Part shown: one piece after another, positions 12,250 to 22,112 of the stretch
How the letters are laid out: every line of letters begins with the position of its first letter
How positions within the stretch are numbered: the stretch's first letter is position 1
Assembly: GCF_902686445.1 (NCBI RefSeq)
Contig: NC_062217.1
Location: 172,084,598 to 172,148,597, forward strand
Source: Sciurus carolinensis
Lineage: Eukaryota > Chordata > Mammalia > Rodentia > Sciuridae
Reading direction: 5' to 3'
DNA: 64,000 bases
Position numbers and translations under genes: made by a program
The notes under the pieces: generated by a model
What the model saw: the letters and a program-made list of their open reading frames with translations, nothing else
Told to the model about the DNA's origin: nothing
Database searches by the model: none

Positions 12250-13502
12250 CTCACCGGCTAAACGCTCTGCCACTCTCACTTGTGTGAGATACTTGCCTGT
12301 AGAATGCTGAGTTTCCACCTGTTCTCCAGAGGTGTGCAGTTTGCACTGAGGACGCCCTGCATTTGCATAAGGTCAAAGTACCTCACTACTGGACGGGTAC
12401 AAAGTTCAGGCTCAGCTCTGACCTGGGAGTGAGGGAAATTTTTAACTCTCCACGGGGCTGTGGAAGGCTCCCCTGCCCAGGAAAGAGCTCTGAGGTGGGA
12501 GCCGAATGGCTTCATTTGCGGATCAGTCCTCATTTCCCAGCACCAGAGGGGGCATTGCTGCAGTCACAGGCCAGCCTCTGGATTTCGGCGGGGGACACAT
12601 CTGTGACCTCCCAGACTTGACGTGTCCAGGTAAGCACACAGTTCATTGGGATGTGTGCCTTTCAGAGGGTGTCTGGCTGCCGTTTTTCATAAAACCCCAG
12701 GTTTCTAAAATCACAGCGTGATGAGCGCCTCGCAGGTCCATGCACCTCTCCAGTGAGCTGAGCTCTGATGTGACTTCCAAATTGTGAGTTCTCCACTCTG
12801 ATTTGCATATCTGTTCAAATCCAAGTGATTAAAAGGAGCTGTCAAGGTTGATAGGCCTAAAATTAGACCTGCCTGTTCATTCGGATGTGCACATTAATGT
12901 CTCTACTTCCTGTTTTTCTCTGAACCTTCAGGGAGGAGACTGAAGTGCATGGACGAGTGAGGCATTTTGTTTTCTTTATAAAAGGAAGAAAATTCCAAAG
13001 AGACACGGATCACACGTAAATCAATCAGTGGTTAAAAGCCACTCCAAATTGTGGTCGGGACATTTTTAAAAACACAGGAAAAGTAAACTTCAACCAACCT
13101 GATTTAATTCACTGTCCAAGAATTCAGTACAAGAGAAAAATAGCAAAAATATCTTATACGAAGAAGTTTTCAGATAGTTTTTTAAATCATTTTATTCAAT
13201 ATGACTAAATATTTCAATATGACTAACCTATGAAAAATAGATTTTAACTTGTGTTTTTAAACCTATAAAATGCTTCCTGATGACATCATCTTTTACAAAA
13301 ATTTTGCATGGATTTATGTACCACGAAAATTTCTATAAAGCACTCTTTTTAAGATTTTTTTTTTCCTGCTTAAAGAAAGTAATTCAGTATTTAGAGTAAG
13401 CATATAATATTTATGGGCTCCTCTTTAAAATGCAGTGTGCAGAAATAGTGCTTCATAAATAAGGAACTGTTAATAAATTGCTTTGTTTGGGCCCAGTTCC
13501 TA
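12250..13502. other. Intergenic, possible non-coding conserved segment
   Basis: No gene or recognised repeat. The part at 12,790-12,900 includes a canonical octamer ATTTGCAT (12801-12808), several homeobox-type AT motifs and low CpG. The rest, 13,080-13,450, is AT-rich. Confidence 0.45.
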
Positions 13503-13556
13503 GGGGGAAGGGGTGGGGGGCGGGGGGCCATCCCTCCTGTGGGGCGGGGGCTGCCC
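13503..13556 (+). repeat. G-rich tract with quadruplex potential
   Basis: Four G-runs of 4-6 bases with loops of 1-3 bases (GGGGG, GGGG, GGGGGG, GGGGGG) lie between 13503 and 13528, followed by a second GGGGCGGGGG block. This satisfies the usual G4 pattern on the + strand. Confidence 0.65.
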
Positions 13557-14860
13557 AGGCCTCAGAAGGTGCTGCCCAGCTCCCATCAAATGCCCAGCTC
13601 TCATCGGATGCCCTGCTCAACCTGGAGCTTGTCTGCTCGCCAATTAGCCTCAGATAAAATCGGAACCTGGAGGATGCAGCCCAGGTTTGGACAGCCATGC
13701 CATCGGCGCCTGTGCAGGAAACACACGTTTCCCGGAAAGTCCCGGCGGTGAGCGTGGCACTCGCACGTGCTCCTTGCCCTTGGCAAGGGTTAAGCCTGCG
13801 ACCTTCTCCTTGGAGCAAGGCTGCTGGGTCTCCAGCACCTGGAGTCTGCGGGGTGGAGGGTAGCGCCCGTGGCCCAGTGACTCGGTGTTCATTCTCAGCT
13901 GCTCCGGGTGTGGAACGCCCTCCGTAGTTAGTATTGATCACCTTGGTCTCCAAGGCCTGCACTCGGAAAATAAAACCACAGCTCCTCCAGGCAGATTCTA
14001 CCCCCAGGTCACTTCTTGAAAGATCGTTTTAACTACCTGGTTTTGACTTGATGTTGAGTCTTGACTGTTTATTTTTTTCTGTTCTGAGTGGTAAACTGTT
14101 TCAAGGAGGAGTCCTGCCACAGGGGACGTCAGCCCACCAGTGAAGCCAGAGGCTCTGTTCTGGGTGCCGGCAATGAAGCTGAGTCGTCAAGACTCTGGGT
14201 CACAGGACGTGGCTGTCATTGGTTAAGGCGTCTTGACCAGTAAGTCCTCTGCGGCTCTCTGAGGGGGCCACCTATTAGGGATGAGGGCGGTGATGGCCCC
14301 CAAGTCTCCACTGGATCATCAAGTGCCTGGGAGGCGCTGTCACTGCCCCCTTGAGGCAGCCACTACCCCTGCCCCCGCTGGGGCCTGCGGTGGGACCAGA
14401 GTCCTTCCCAAGCAAGGAGAGATCCTCTCTCTGCGCATGTCCTCCTCTGTGCGCCGAGCGTCTGGGCCTTAGGTTGCCCTTAAGAGAAGCTCACAGACCT
14501 CCCTCCACCCGATGCACAGAGAATTATTTTCCTTTATGTGGTAAAACAATCCTTGAGCCTCCACCCAGGGAGGTGTCCACCCAAGGCTTAGACCTGCATA
14601 TGACAGGACTGGATCAGAAGGTCCAGGCTCCATGGTCGCTTTATAAATATGTAACATAGTGCAGATGCTCAGTCATAACGGGGTGGATGGTTCAGGTGGG
14701 GATAGAGGTGCAAAAAATTCTGCAAACGGGTCTCCTAATGCCTGAAGGACTGTTACTGCTATAGCTATTAGTAAGTCCTGTTGATCCTTAAAAATCTAAG
14801 GTACGATATGTCACTGTACCAACCACAGAGAAAGGTAGCAATGAAGAACAGATCTAGACA
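13557..14860. other. Intergenic, no gene recognised
   Basis: GC-rich in 13,550-13,930, with overlapping frames up to 169 codons on both strands that lack domains. Nothing else can be supported. Confidence 0.5.
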
Positions 14861-15060
14861 GGGTGGGCCCGTAGGGTGGCACACACTTGTGATCCCAGCT
14901 ACTCAGGAGGCTGAGGCAGGAGGATTGCAAGTTCAAGGCCCGCCTGGGCACTTTAACAAGACTCTGTCTCAAAATAAAATAAAAAGGGCTGGAACTGGGG
15001 GTCAGTGGAAGAGCACTTGTCCATGTGCGTGGGGCCTGCAGTTCACTCCGGACCAGGAAG
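14861..15060 (+). mobile_element. B1-ID dimeric SINE (B1-dID/MEN type)
   Basis: The left half is 7SL-derived B1 ('gtggcacacacttgtgatcccagc', then 'gaggctgaggcaggaggat', then 'gactctgtctcaaaa'). An A-rich linker follows. The right half is a diverged ID body ('gggctggaactgggggtcag', 'gagcacttgtcc', 'gtggggcctgcagttc'). Such dimers are typical of squirrel-related rodents. Confidence 0.85.
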
Positions 15061-16053
15061 CAGACACACACCCCTGGAGAGGAGGCTAGTCAAACGCCAC
15101 GCTTCTGAGAGAGCAGTCAGACTTCCACATCCCGCCCGAGCTCGTGTTTCACATCAGCACCCCAAAACCACAGAGCAACAAGCAGAGGGCCTGAGGATCC
15201 AGGTCAGCAGGCGCAGGGGGCGGGGGAGCAGCACCCCACGCGCTCCAGGACTCAGTCCCGGGGGGACACCCAGGCCCCACCTGCCCCGTCCTACACCACG
15301 AGCAGGCTTCTCATCCAGACAGAAAGTAGACTCCTTCTTTGGAATTTACCTGCATTTTTATTTTAAAGTTTGTTCCTGGAGTCCTAGGCCAAAGAGGCCA
15401 GGTCCAGCCCCTGATCAAAAACCAAACAGAAAAAGTCATGACGGCCACACTGGGAAGGCCACACTGGGAAGGCAGTGGGAGAACCAGCGTCCCAGCCGCA
15501 TCCTGGGCCTGGCGGGGGCTTTAGGTTTAAGTGGAGGAGGGGCTGGCAGGCCGGAGGTCCGCAGTCCAGCAGCCTTGCTCCCGCTGTGGCCTCGCGGATG
15601 GAGACCTCCCCTCTGTCCTGCAGTGTGGCTCTGCAGGGCTGCACCCTCGAGGGCCCATCTCCATTTGCTGCTCAGTGTGTTTGTCTCTCAGACCTGCCAT
15701 CCCGGGAGGGGGCAGTTCAGTTTCCATGAGACGATGGGTGGGGACAGTCTCACGATGGGGTGATGTGACTCTGCTGTCCCTGGAAGGTGTCGGGCAGTGA
15801 CTGGAGATGTCTGGGCACCGCCAGGGGTCTGAACAGTATGTCGTAAATGTCCCTCGGCCAGGTAAACGTAGGGCTAACAACCTTCATTATCAGTTAGGGG
15901 ACGCTCCTTAAATGACTAACATGCCTGCCTGCAGAGCTGACAGTCACAAAGCGTGAGGTAGTGAAGAGACAGACACAAGACGAAGGCAGAGATGCCAGCT
16001 TCACCCTGCCTCCAGTTCCCACTGGGCATCTGCCGGCTGAAGTGAAGAGCTAC
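15061..16053. other. Intergenic, no gene recognised
   Basis: GC-rich sequence in which a 252-codon frame (15,005-15,763) begins inside the SINE and runs without domain. A perfect 15-base direct duplication (ggccacactgggaag) occurs at about 15,444-15,473. Confidence 0.5.
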
Positions 16054-16515
16054 TGTTGTGGTTTAGACACAAGGTGTCCCCCAAAAGCGTATGTGCGGGC
16101 CCTGCAAGAGGGCTTAGTGGTGAGATGATCGGTTATGAGAGCCTTAACCCAACCAGCGCATCCATCTCCTGATGGGGATTAACTGGATGGTAACTGAAGG
16201 TGGGTAGGGTGTGGCTGGGGAAGGGGGTCCCTGAGCGCGTGCCTTTGGGGTACATATTTGGTGACCTGAGCTTAGTCTCTTTCTGCTTCCTGAACATCAT
16301 GTGAGCTGCTTCCCTCTGCCTCACGCTTCTGTCATGATGTTCTGTCTCGCCTCAAGCCCCAGACAAATGGAGCCTGCTGCCTCTGGACTGAAACCTCTGA
16401 AATAGTGAACCCCCAAATAAACTTTTCCTCCTCTAACTGTGCTTGTCATGTCTTTTAGTCACAGCAAAAAAAAAAAAAACAAAAACAAAAGAAAAACAAA
16501 AAACTGACCAAAACA
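16054..16515 (+). mobile_element. MaLR-type solo LTR (rodent), plus orientation
   Basis: The element starts TGTTGTGGTTTAGAC and continues with 'aaggtgtcccccaaaagc', 'gggattaactgga', 'tttggggtacatat' and 'gatgttctgtctcgcctc'. A polyadenylation signal AATAAA is at 16416-16421, and the end is near 'ctgaccaaaaca' at 16515. An A-rich expansion sits just inside the 3' end. No internal region follows. Confidence 0.85.
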
Positions 16516-16679
16516 CACTGCTTTTGGCAAAGGCAGTTTCTCTAATCTGTTATAAGTTGTCATTCTGCATCTATACACATTCACACACATACCCATGCCC
16601 CTACCCACACATTCCTACAACTTCCTATCGACTTTTTATTTCTAAATTTAAATGATCAAGCCATGATTACTAGCCAAGG

Positions 16680-17660
16680 AACAGATTACACCATGAAAAA
16701 TAAAGATTGAAATGGCTAAAACATAAAAAAATTAAAAAGGGACTAGAAGGAAACAGAGGCAGCACAAGACACAGAAGATAATTTCTAGTTAGTGTAATAA
16801 AAAAGTAAGTCAGAATTTTGTACCTATGAAACAAGAACAGGAAATTTTAAAAAGGAACAATCAAACAATAAGAAAGTAATCATGTTTTTAAAGTATTGGA
16901 AATATCCATGAAAATTAAAAAGAAAAAAATTGTTGGAAAGATTGAAACATTGGAACACAAAATCATGGAATTATCCCAGAAAATATAACAATAAAAGAAA
17001 GAGGAGTAATAGGACTGAAAGATAAGAAAACATTGACTCAGTCTAAGATGTCCAATATATAATAGGAGTTATAGAAAGAGCAAGTTGAGAAGAATGGCAT
17101 GAAAATAATTTTAAAACAAAGCAGTATGACTATTTTCTGTACACAAAGGACATAAGTCTATGGAAAGAAAAGGCTCACTGCATATTCAAAATTATGAATT
17201 AAATAGAGGTCTGTGATCGCAAACACCAAAAATAAAGGGTAGATCTCAAGCATAACTAAGAAGAAAAAAATACACCATGACCCATGACTCAAGAACTGAA
17301 AAGAGCAATGGACTTCTCAGCCACTTCTAAACCTGATGTGCAATGAAAAAAGTCTTCAAAATCCTGAGTAGAAAAAAAAATTCCAACCTATAAATCTATA
17401 TGCAGGTGGTCTATTAATCAGTCAGAGTAGTATTTTCAATTTGTGAACTCCTCAAAATCCTTTACTTCCTACCCACCCTTTTTGGAGGAGCAAAAAGGAG
17501 TGCTCTAACTTAAAAGAAGTTAATCATCCAAGAAGGAGAAAGATAGGAGACCCAGAAAGTGAGAGATTCAGCAAGGAAGGAAGAGAAAGAAGTTGCCTGG
17601 ATAATGGCAAAAGAAAGTCCCAAAACCTGAGGAGCCTCCAGCCTGATTTAGAGAAAGAAA
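16680..17660 (+). repeat. Ancient L1/HAL1-like fragment, plus orientation
   Basis: Strongly A-rich plus strand, with blocks resembling the ORF1-to-ORF2 part of old L1/HAL1 ('atggacttctcagccact', 'aaagtcttcaaaatcctgag', 'ccaacctataaatctata', 'caaaaggagt'). There is no continuous frame. The identification is by eye. Confidence 0.5.
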
Positions 17661-17684
17661 TTTAGAGGAATCCTGGAAGACATC

Positions 17685-17686
<2 letters not shown>

Positions 17687-17736
<50 letters not shown>
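17687..17736. repeat. (CA)25 microsatellite
   Basis: Fifty uninterrupted bases of CA. An overlapping minus-strand frame with a Cys-Val run is a by-product. Confidence 0.97.
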
Positions 17737-17739
<3 letters not shown>

Positions 17740-17953
17740 AATTTGCCACTTGACAAGTTGGACTTTGTAAAGGACTCTACTGATGAGCCCTTTAGAGCTA
17801 CTTCCAATAGGGAAGACAACCAGCTATCACAGAGAACTAAGTGAAGGCAAAACCTCAGGCACTTGGAAACATGAAAGTGCAAATGAAAGAAAACTCCACC
17901 ACACCATTCGGGTCAGGAGTGAATGCTGGCTATACCATTAAAACAGCTGAAAT

Positions 17954-18042
17954 GATTGGGGATGTAGCTCAGGGGTGGAGTGCTTGCCCTGCAGGCAGGA
18001 GGCCCTGGGTTTCCTGCAAAAATAAATAACTAAAAATAAATG
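17954..18042 (+). mobile_element. ID SINE, 3'-shortened body
   Basis: The body 'ggggatgtagctcaggggtgg' and 'gagtgcttgccctgcaggcagg' is followed by 'ggccctgggtttcctgc' and an A-rich tail. The usual 'gatccccagcacc' B-box end is missing, so Pol III activity is unlikely. Confidence 0.85.
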
Positions 18043-18334
18043 AAATAGCCAAAGCACTGAAAGTTAATTTAAATAAAAATTGAACTACTGTACTGGAGTA
18101 AGGGGTCAGGGGGTTAGGATAAGTGAACCAAAATTTCATCTCTCTTAAAATGAAGTCAATCAAAAAAGCTAAAAATAAATGAGTCAAGCAATAGCAATAT
18201 TCATATACTGTTTAAAATAGTTTAAAAACCAGACAAAACTGATTTCAACCATGGAGTAGAATGGAGTCGGGGGACAGGAAAGCAAACATTTCTTGTTACA
18301 AGGCCCTTGTGCTACTGTGATTAAAACAAATGCT

Positions 18335-18407
18335 GGGCTGGGGAGATAGCTCAGCTGGTAGAGTGCTTGCCTCGCAAGCACAAGGCCCTGAGTTCGATCC
18401 CCAGTAC

Positions 18408-18443
<36 letters not shown>
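18335..18443 (+). mobile_element. Young, intact ID SINE with target-site duplication
   Basis: Full tRNA-derived body with a clean A box (tagctcagctggtag) and B box (gagttcgatcccc) and a 35-base poly(A) tail (18409-18443). It is flanked by a 12-base perfect duplication AAAACAAATGCT (18323-18334 and 18440-18451, the second copy sharing As with the tail). The insertion point reads TT|AAAA, the preferred L1 endonuclease site. The body looks free of decay, so it is a recent insertion. Confidence 0.96.
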
Positions 18444-18444
<1 letters not shown>

Positions 18445-18732
18445 AAATGCTAATTTAAAAAGAAAAAAGGTATAAGCTTATGGTTTCTAGAGGAAACTCC
18501 AGAAGATGTATTGCAAAAAGAATTTAAAAGTTTTGCCTCTGGGGAATAGGGTTGGTTATGGGAAAGAGAGAGATGATGATGTTTCACTTTAAACTGTCAG
18601 CATTGTGTGCACATTACTCCAGTTATCAAATAGAAATAAAATAACTACAGAATTGAAATTAGCATACTTAAGTTCATTACAGTAATTTGGAAATAGATAC
18701 CAAAATTTAATCACCACCAAAGGAAAAATGTT

Positions 18733-18962
18733 GGAGCTAACGAATACTGAGAGCTCACTGAGAGACAGCCTCTGTGTAAATGCTTTCCCTGAGCTATCAG
18801 TGGCTGTCTACACTGCTCCTGGGGGTAACTGCCAGCTCATCCCCAGGGTAACCCAGAAGAAAGTCGGTTTAGAAGGTTAGGTAACTCAGTCAGTGAGGGT
18901 CATGGTGGAGTAGGTATCAGGCAGGGTGATCCCACAGTCAAACTCCACCCTCATAAGCACTC
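18733..18962 (+). repeat. MIR SINE, nearly full length
   Basis: MIR layout in order: 'gagctaacgaatactgagagctc', then 'ctcatccccagggtaacc', 'aggttaggtaactcagtcagtg', 'gtatcaggcagggtgatccc' and 'aaactccaccctcataagcac'. Strongly diverged, as expected for a mammal-wide SINE. Confidence 0.65.
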
Positions 18963-19439
18963 TGGGGTCACCCACTGCAGTGAGCAGTCTGCAAAGTGTG
19001 TCCCAAACTGTCTTTTCTTGGTGTCAAATGACAGCAGCAGTGAGTAATGTTCTAAAGACACTGGCAACTGAATTTTCCAGGCTTACATTTCACTTCTGCT
19101 AACATTCCCACTCACATCTTTCTGTTAGGTGGAATTTCCCCCAGAGCCTGGATTTGGGGTCTGTATAAGACTGTTTAGCTGTAAGCAGAGTATACACAAC
19201 TCCAATTTTAGACATATGAGCTCTTGGTGATGAAAATGTCAGAGATTTTAAAACTCAGTGACATGAGCCAATAAAGCAGCATGCTGCTAATCTGACTTCC
19301 TTGATGGACCTTAACTGTTACAAACCCTGAGGAGAAAATCTTGCATCGACCACCCACTAAGAGCACACTGAGTCAGTAAGGAGAAAACCAGACAAGAGGA
19401 AGAGTCAGTGAGGATCAGCGCAGAGGGAGCTCTCCGTAA

Positions 19440-19993
19440 GTTAGTGCAACTGTTGTGGAAAGCTGTCAATAGCTAATAAATTTGAACACAAACATGCCCT
19501 ACAGCTAGGTAGATTCACTCCTAGAAAGTCACACTTATTTCACCAAAAGATTTGTACAAGATGTTCATAGCAGCACCATGTCTAACAGTCAAAACACTGG
19601 GAACAATACAAATATCCACCAGCAGGAGAGAGGGATCAATTAATTATGGCATAGTTACATAAAGGAATATGTTACACCAAAAACAAAAGAATGAACTATA
19701 GATATTTGCAATACTACAGAAGAATTTAACAAAAAAAATGCAGATGAATGATCTAGATACAAAATGGTACATACTAATGACTGAATTTACGTGAAGTTCA
19801 AACCAGACAGACTTTCTCCATGGTAGATGTCAGCAGAGTGGTTACTCTTCAAAACAGTTCCATGACTGGGAGTAACAGGAGGGCTTTCTGTGCTACTGTA
19901 ATGTGCTAGAACACCTTAAGTGCTGATTGCTTAGGTAAATTCATTTTGTGGAATTCACCAAGCTGTATGCTTTGATTTACAAACTGCTCAGCA
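19440..19993 (+). repeat. Ancient L1 3'-end fragment, plus orientation
   Basis: ORF2-end and 3' UTR blocks: 'gtacaagatgttcatagcagca', 'ggaacaatacaaatatccacc', 'tacataaaggaatatgttacacc', 'aatgatctagatacaaaatgg', 'gtggttactcttcaaaaca'. It ends against the LTR-like element that follows. Confidence 0.75.
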
Positions 19994-20381
19994 TGTTTTA
20001 GCATATTTTCTGTTGCTGTAACTAAATACCTGAGACTGGGTAATTTATAAAGAAAAGAATTTTATTTAACTTGTGGTTCTAGAAGCTGGAAGTCCAAGAT
20101 TGAGCGGGGGGATATCTGGTGAGGGCCTCATGCTGCTTCCTCACATGGTGGAAGTGAGAAGGGCAAGCAGACACGTGTCAAAGAAGGAAAGCATGAGGGA
20201 CAACCTTGCTTTAGAACGTCCTGTTCCCACAAGAACACACCTACACCTGCGAGAAGGCCTCAGTCCCTCTTAATGACCTAATCACCTCTCAAAGGCCCGC
20301 CACTTCCCAATACTGTTGAGTTGAGAAGAAAGGTTCTAGCACATGGACTTTGCAGGGAAACATTCAAACTGTAGCTCAGCA
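19994..20381 (-). mobile_element. MaLR-type LTR (MST/MLT-like), minus orientation
   Basis: Starts with 'ctgttgctgtaactaaatacc', 'tgagactgggtaatttataaag' and 'ttctagaagctggaagtcc'. Ends with 'atggactttgcagggaaacat' and 'tcaaactgtagctcagc'. This is the reverse complement of a MaLR LTR with its R/U5 end on the left. The subfamily is not resolved. Confidence 0.7.
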
Positions 20382-21139
20382 TAAATACCAGTGATGTTTA
20401 CAAAAGGGAAAAATGAATTGAAGCAAGGAAGCATCCCCAGCACAACACACACACCAAAGCCTGAGCACACGGTCTGGCGTGTTTGCTGTCAGTGTAGCAC
20501 GGGTGCATCACACAGCTGCAGGCTTGGAGGAGGACATGGCACACATGCCCATTATCACAGCATGCTGCCCGCTCCACGCTCGGCCTGGGCCTTCCCCTTC
20601 CTGCCTTGGCTCTTCCCTGCCCCTTTCCCTGGCGCTTCCTTTCTGCCCTCTCCAACCTGCACCTTCACACCCCTCACGACCAGAGGCACCTGGCATCACC
20701 CACTTCCTTTCCTGCCCGACACTGGCTTCAGACCTTCCTCACCAGCTTGCCAGCCTCCAGGCAGCTCTGTGCCTTAGGACTTCACCAAGATGGGCATACA
20801 CCGTGTCCAGGAAATGCCTGTGGACTGGGAATCAACACAGGTCCACAGGTCAATTTGAGTGAATTATGAGGTATGTTCAAGGAAATAGCACAAGAACTAT
20901 CCAGCATTGCTCCCCACCACCTCACGCAGGAGGAGTGGAGCTAAATGATGACTACAGTCAAGCCGGAGGGACAGGGTCCCCAGGGTCTATGCAATCAAGA
21001 GTGAAGGAGAGCTGTCCAGGCAGAGGTGGAGAAGCTGCCTCCTCCGTTAAGGGACCGATCTGGGGCTCGCATGCTTGAATCTGCACATCGACCTCTGATG
21101 AGGGACTGGGGAGCCATCTGAAGCTAGAGGATTCGTAGC
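20382..21139. other. Intergenic, no gene recognised
   Basis: The pyrimidine-rich part at 20,580-20,780 produces several overlapping frames (up to 128 codons) without domain. Confidence 0.5.
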
Positions 21140-21280
21140 TGAGAATTTACTGAGCCTCTCTGACTTCTGGTTGTCCTTGTATGTAAAGGTGACGATGACA
21201 TCCACTTTCCTATCTCATGCCCTGCTAGAAAATGTCAACTGAGACAACCATCTGAAAGTGTTTCACGTATTCCAAAGCAT
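21140..21280 (-). repeat. MIR-like fragment
   Basis: Resembles the reverse-complemented MIR core: 'gagcctctctgacttctggttg', 'tatgtaaaggtgacgatgac', 'ctttcctatctcatgcc'. Diverged, tentative. Confidence 0.45.
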
Positions 21281-22007
21281 CTTGCAGCTGTGGAGAGATG
21301 CATTTTTGCTGGTAGCTCAGATTCAGAATCTCACCATGAAAAATACCACAACGGCAAAGTAACCAGGCAACTGGCAGCGAGGGGACCCTCAGGTCAGCAG
21401 TCAGTGTCTAGTCAGGAGAGCAGAAACTGCTCCAGGTATTACACAGGACTTCAATTAGGCTGCAAAATTATAGCAGGAGCAGAAGGGAGGGGTAGGAGGT
21501 GGCATTGCGATGACGTTGGAGTCACAGGCAGCTGCCACATCTCTGCTGGAGCTGGTGCCCCTGGGAGCCTGCAGCCCACAGCCCCAGCCCTCCTCCCCTG
21601 GATAGGCTCCAGACTCCTCCTCTGCAGGCTGCCACCTCTGCAGGGTGAACGCCCCCCGCCCTTGCTGCAGGTGCTCCTGAGGGAGGGTGAGGGACAAAGC
21701 ACTTTCAGGACATCTTAAAATTGTTTTCACAGAAATATGACATGAGACCTGACATATTTAGCAGAGAGAGAAAACCGAGGCTTGAGAAAGCATACAGGGT
21801 GTCCCAGAGGCACAGGCATTAGTGGTGGAGAGAGGCCCGAGGGCTCTTCCTGTGTCCTGGCCAGCTCTTTCCGTTGTGCCTCAAGGCGGGAAAGGTAGCG
21901 GCAGAGAGGAGCACTGCACTGCGTTGGGGAGGACGCGTGGCCACCAGCCCTGACCCTCGGCGCTAGGAAGGGAGAGTGGGACTGCTCCCAGCACTGCTGG
22001 TGAGCAC
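21281..22007. other. Intergenic, no gene recognised
   Basis: Moderately GC-rich. Frames of up to 142 codons overlap on both strands with no recognisable protein. Confidence 0.5.
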
Positions 22008-22112
22008 AGGTGAGCTGCTGCACCCACGGCCAATGCCCGCTCAGGTGAGCTGCTGCACCCACGGCCAACGCCCACTCAGGTGAGCTGCTGCACTCACGGT
22101 CAATGCCCAGTC
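22008..22112. repeat. Short minisatellite, 35-bp unit, 3 copies
   Basis: Copies start at 22008, 22043 and 22078 with aggtgagctgctgcac. The first two differ at two or three sites; the third has more changes (actcacggtcaa). It ends near 22112. Confidence 0.9.

Noticed and set aside
15005..15763. 252-codon open frame on the + strand, the longest in the window
   Set aside because: It begins inside the B1-ID SINE, has no recognisable domain, is low in complexity and overlaps other open frames in GC-rich DNA where stops are rare.
18335..18404. Functional tRNA gene
   Set aside because: The A and B boxes are tRNA-like, but the acceptor stem does not pair, the anticodon loop lacks U33, and the poly(A) tail and TSD show an ID SINE.
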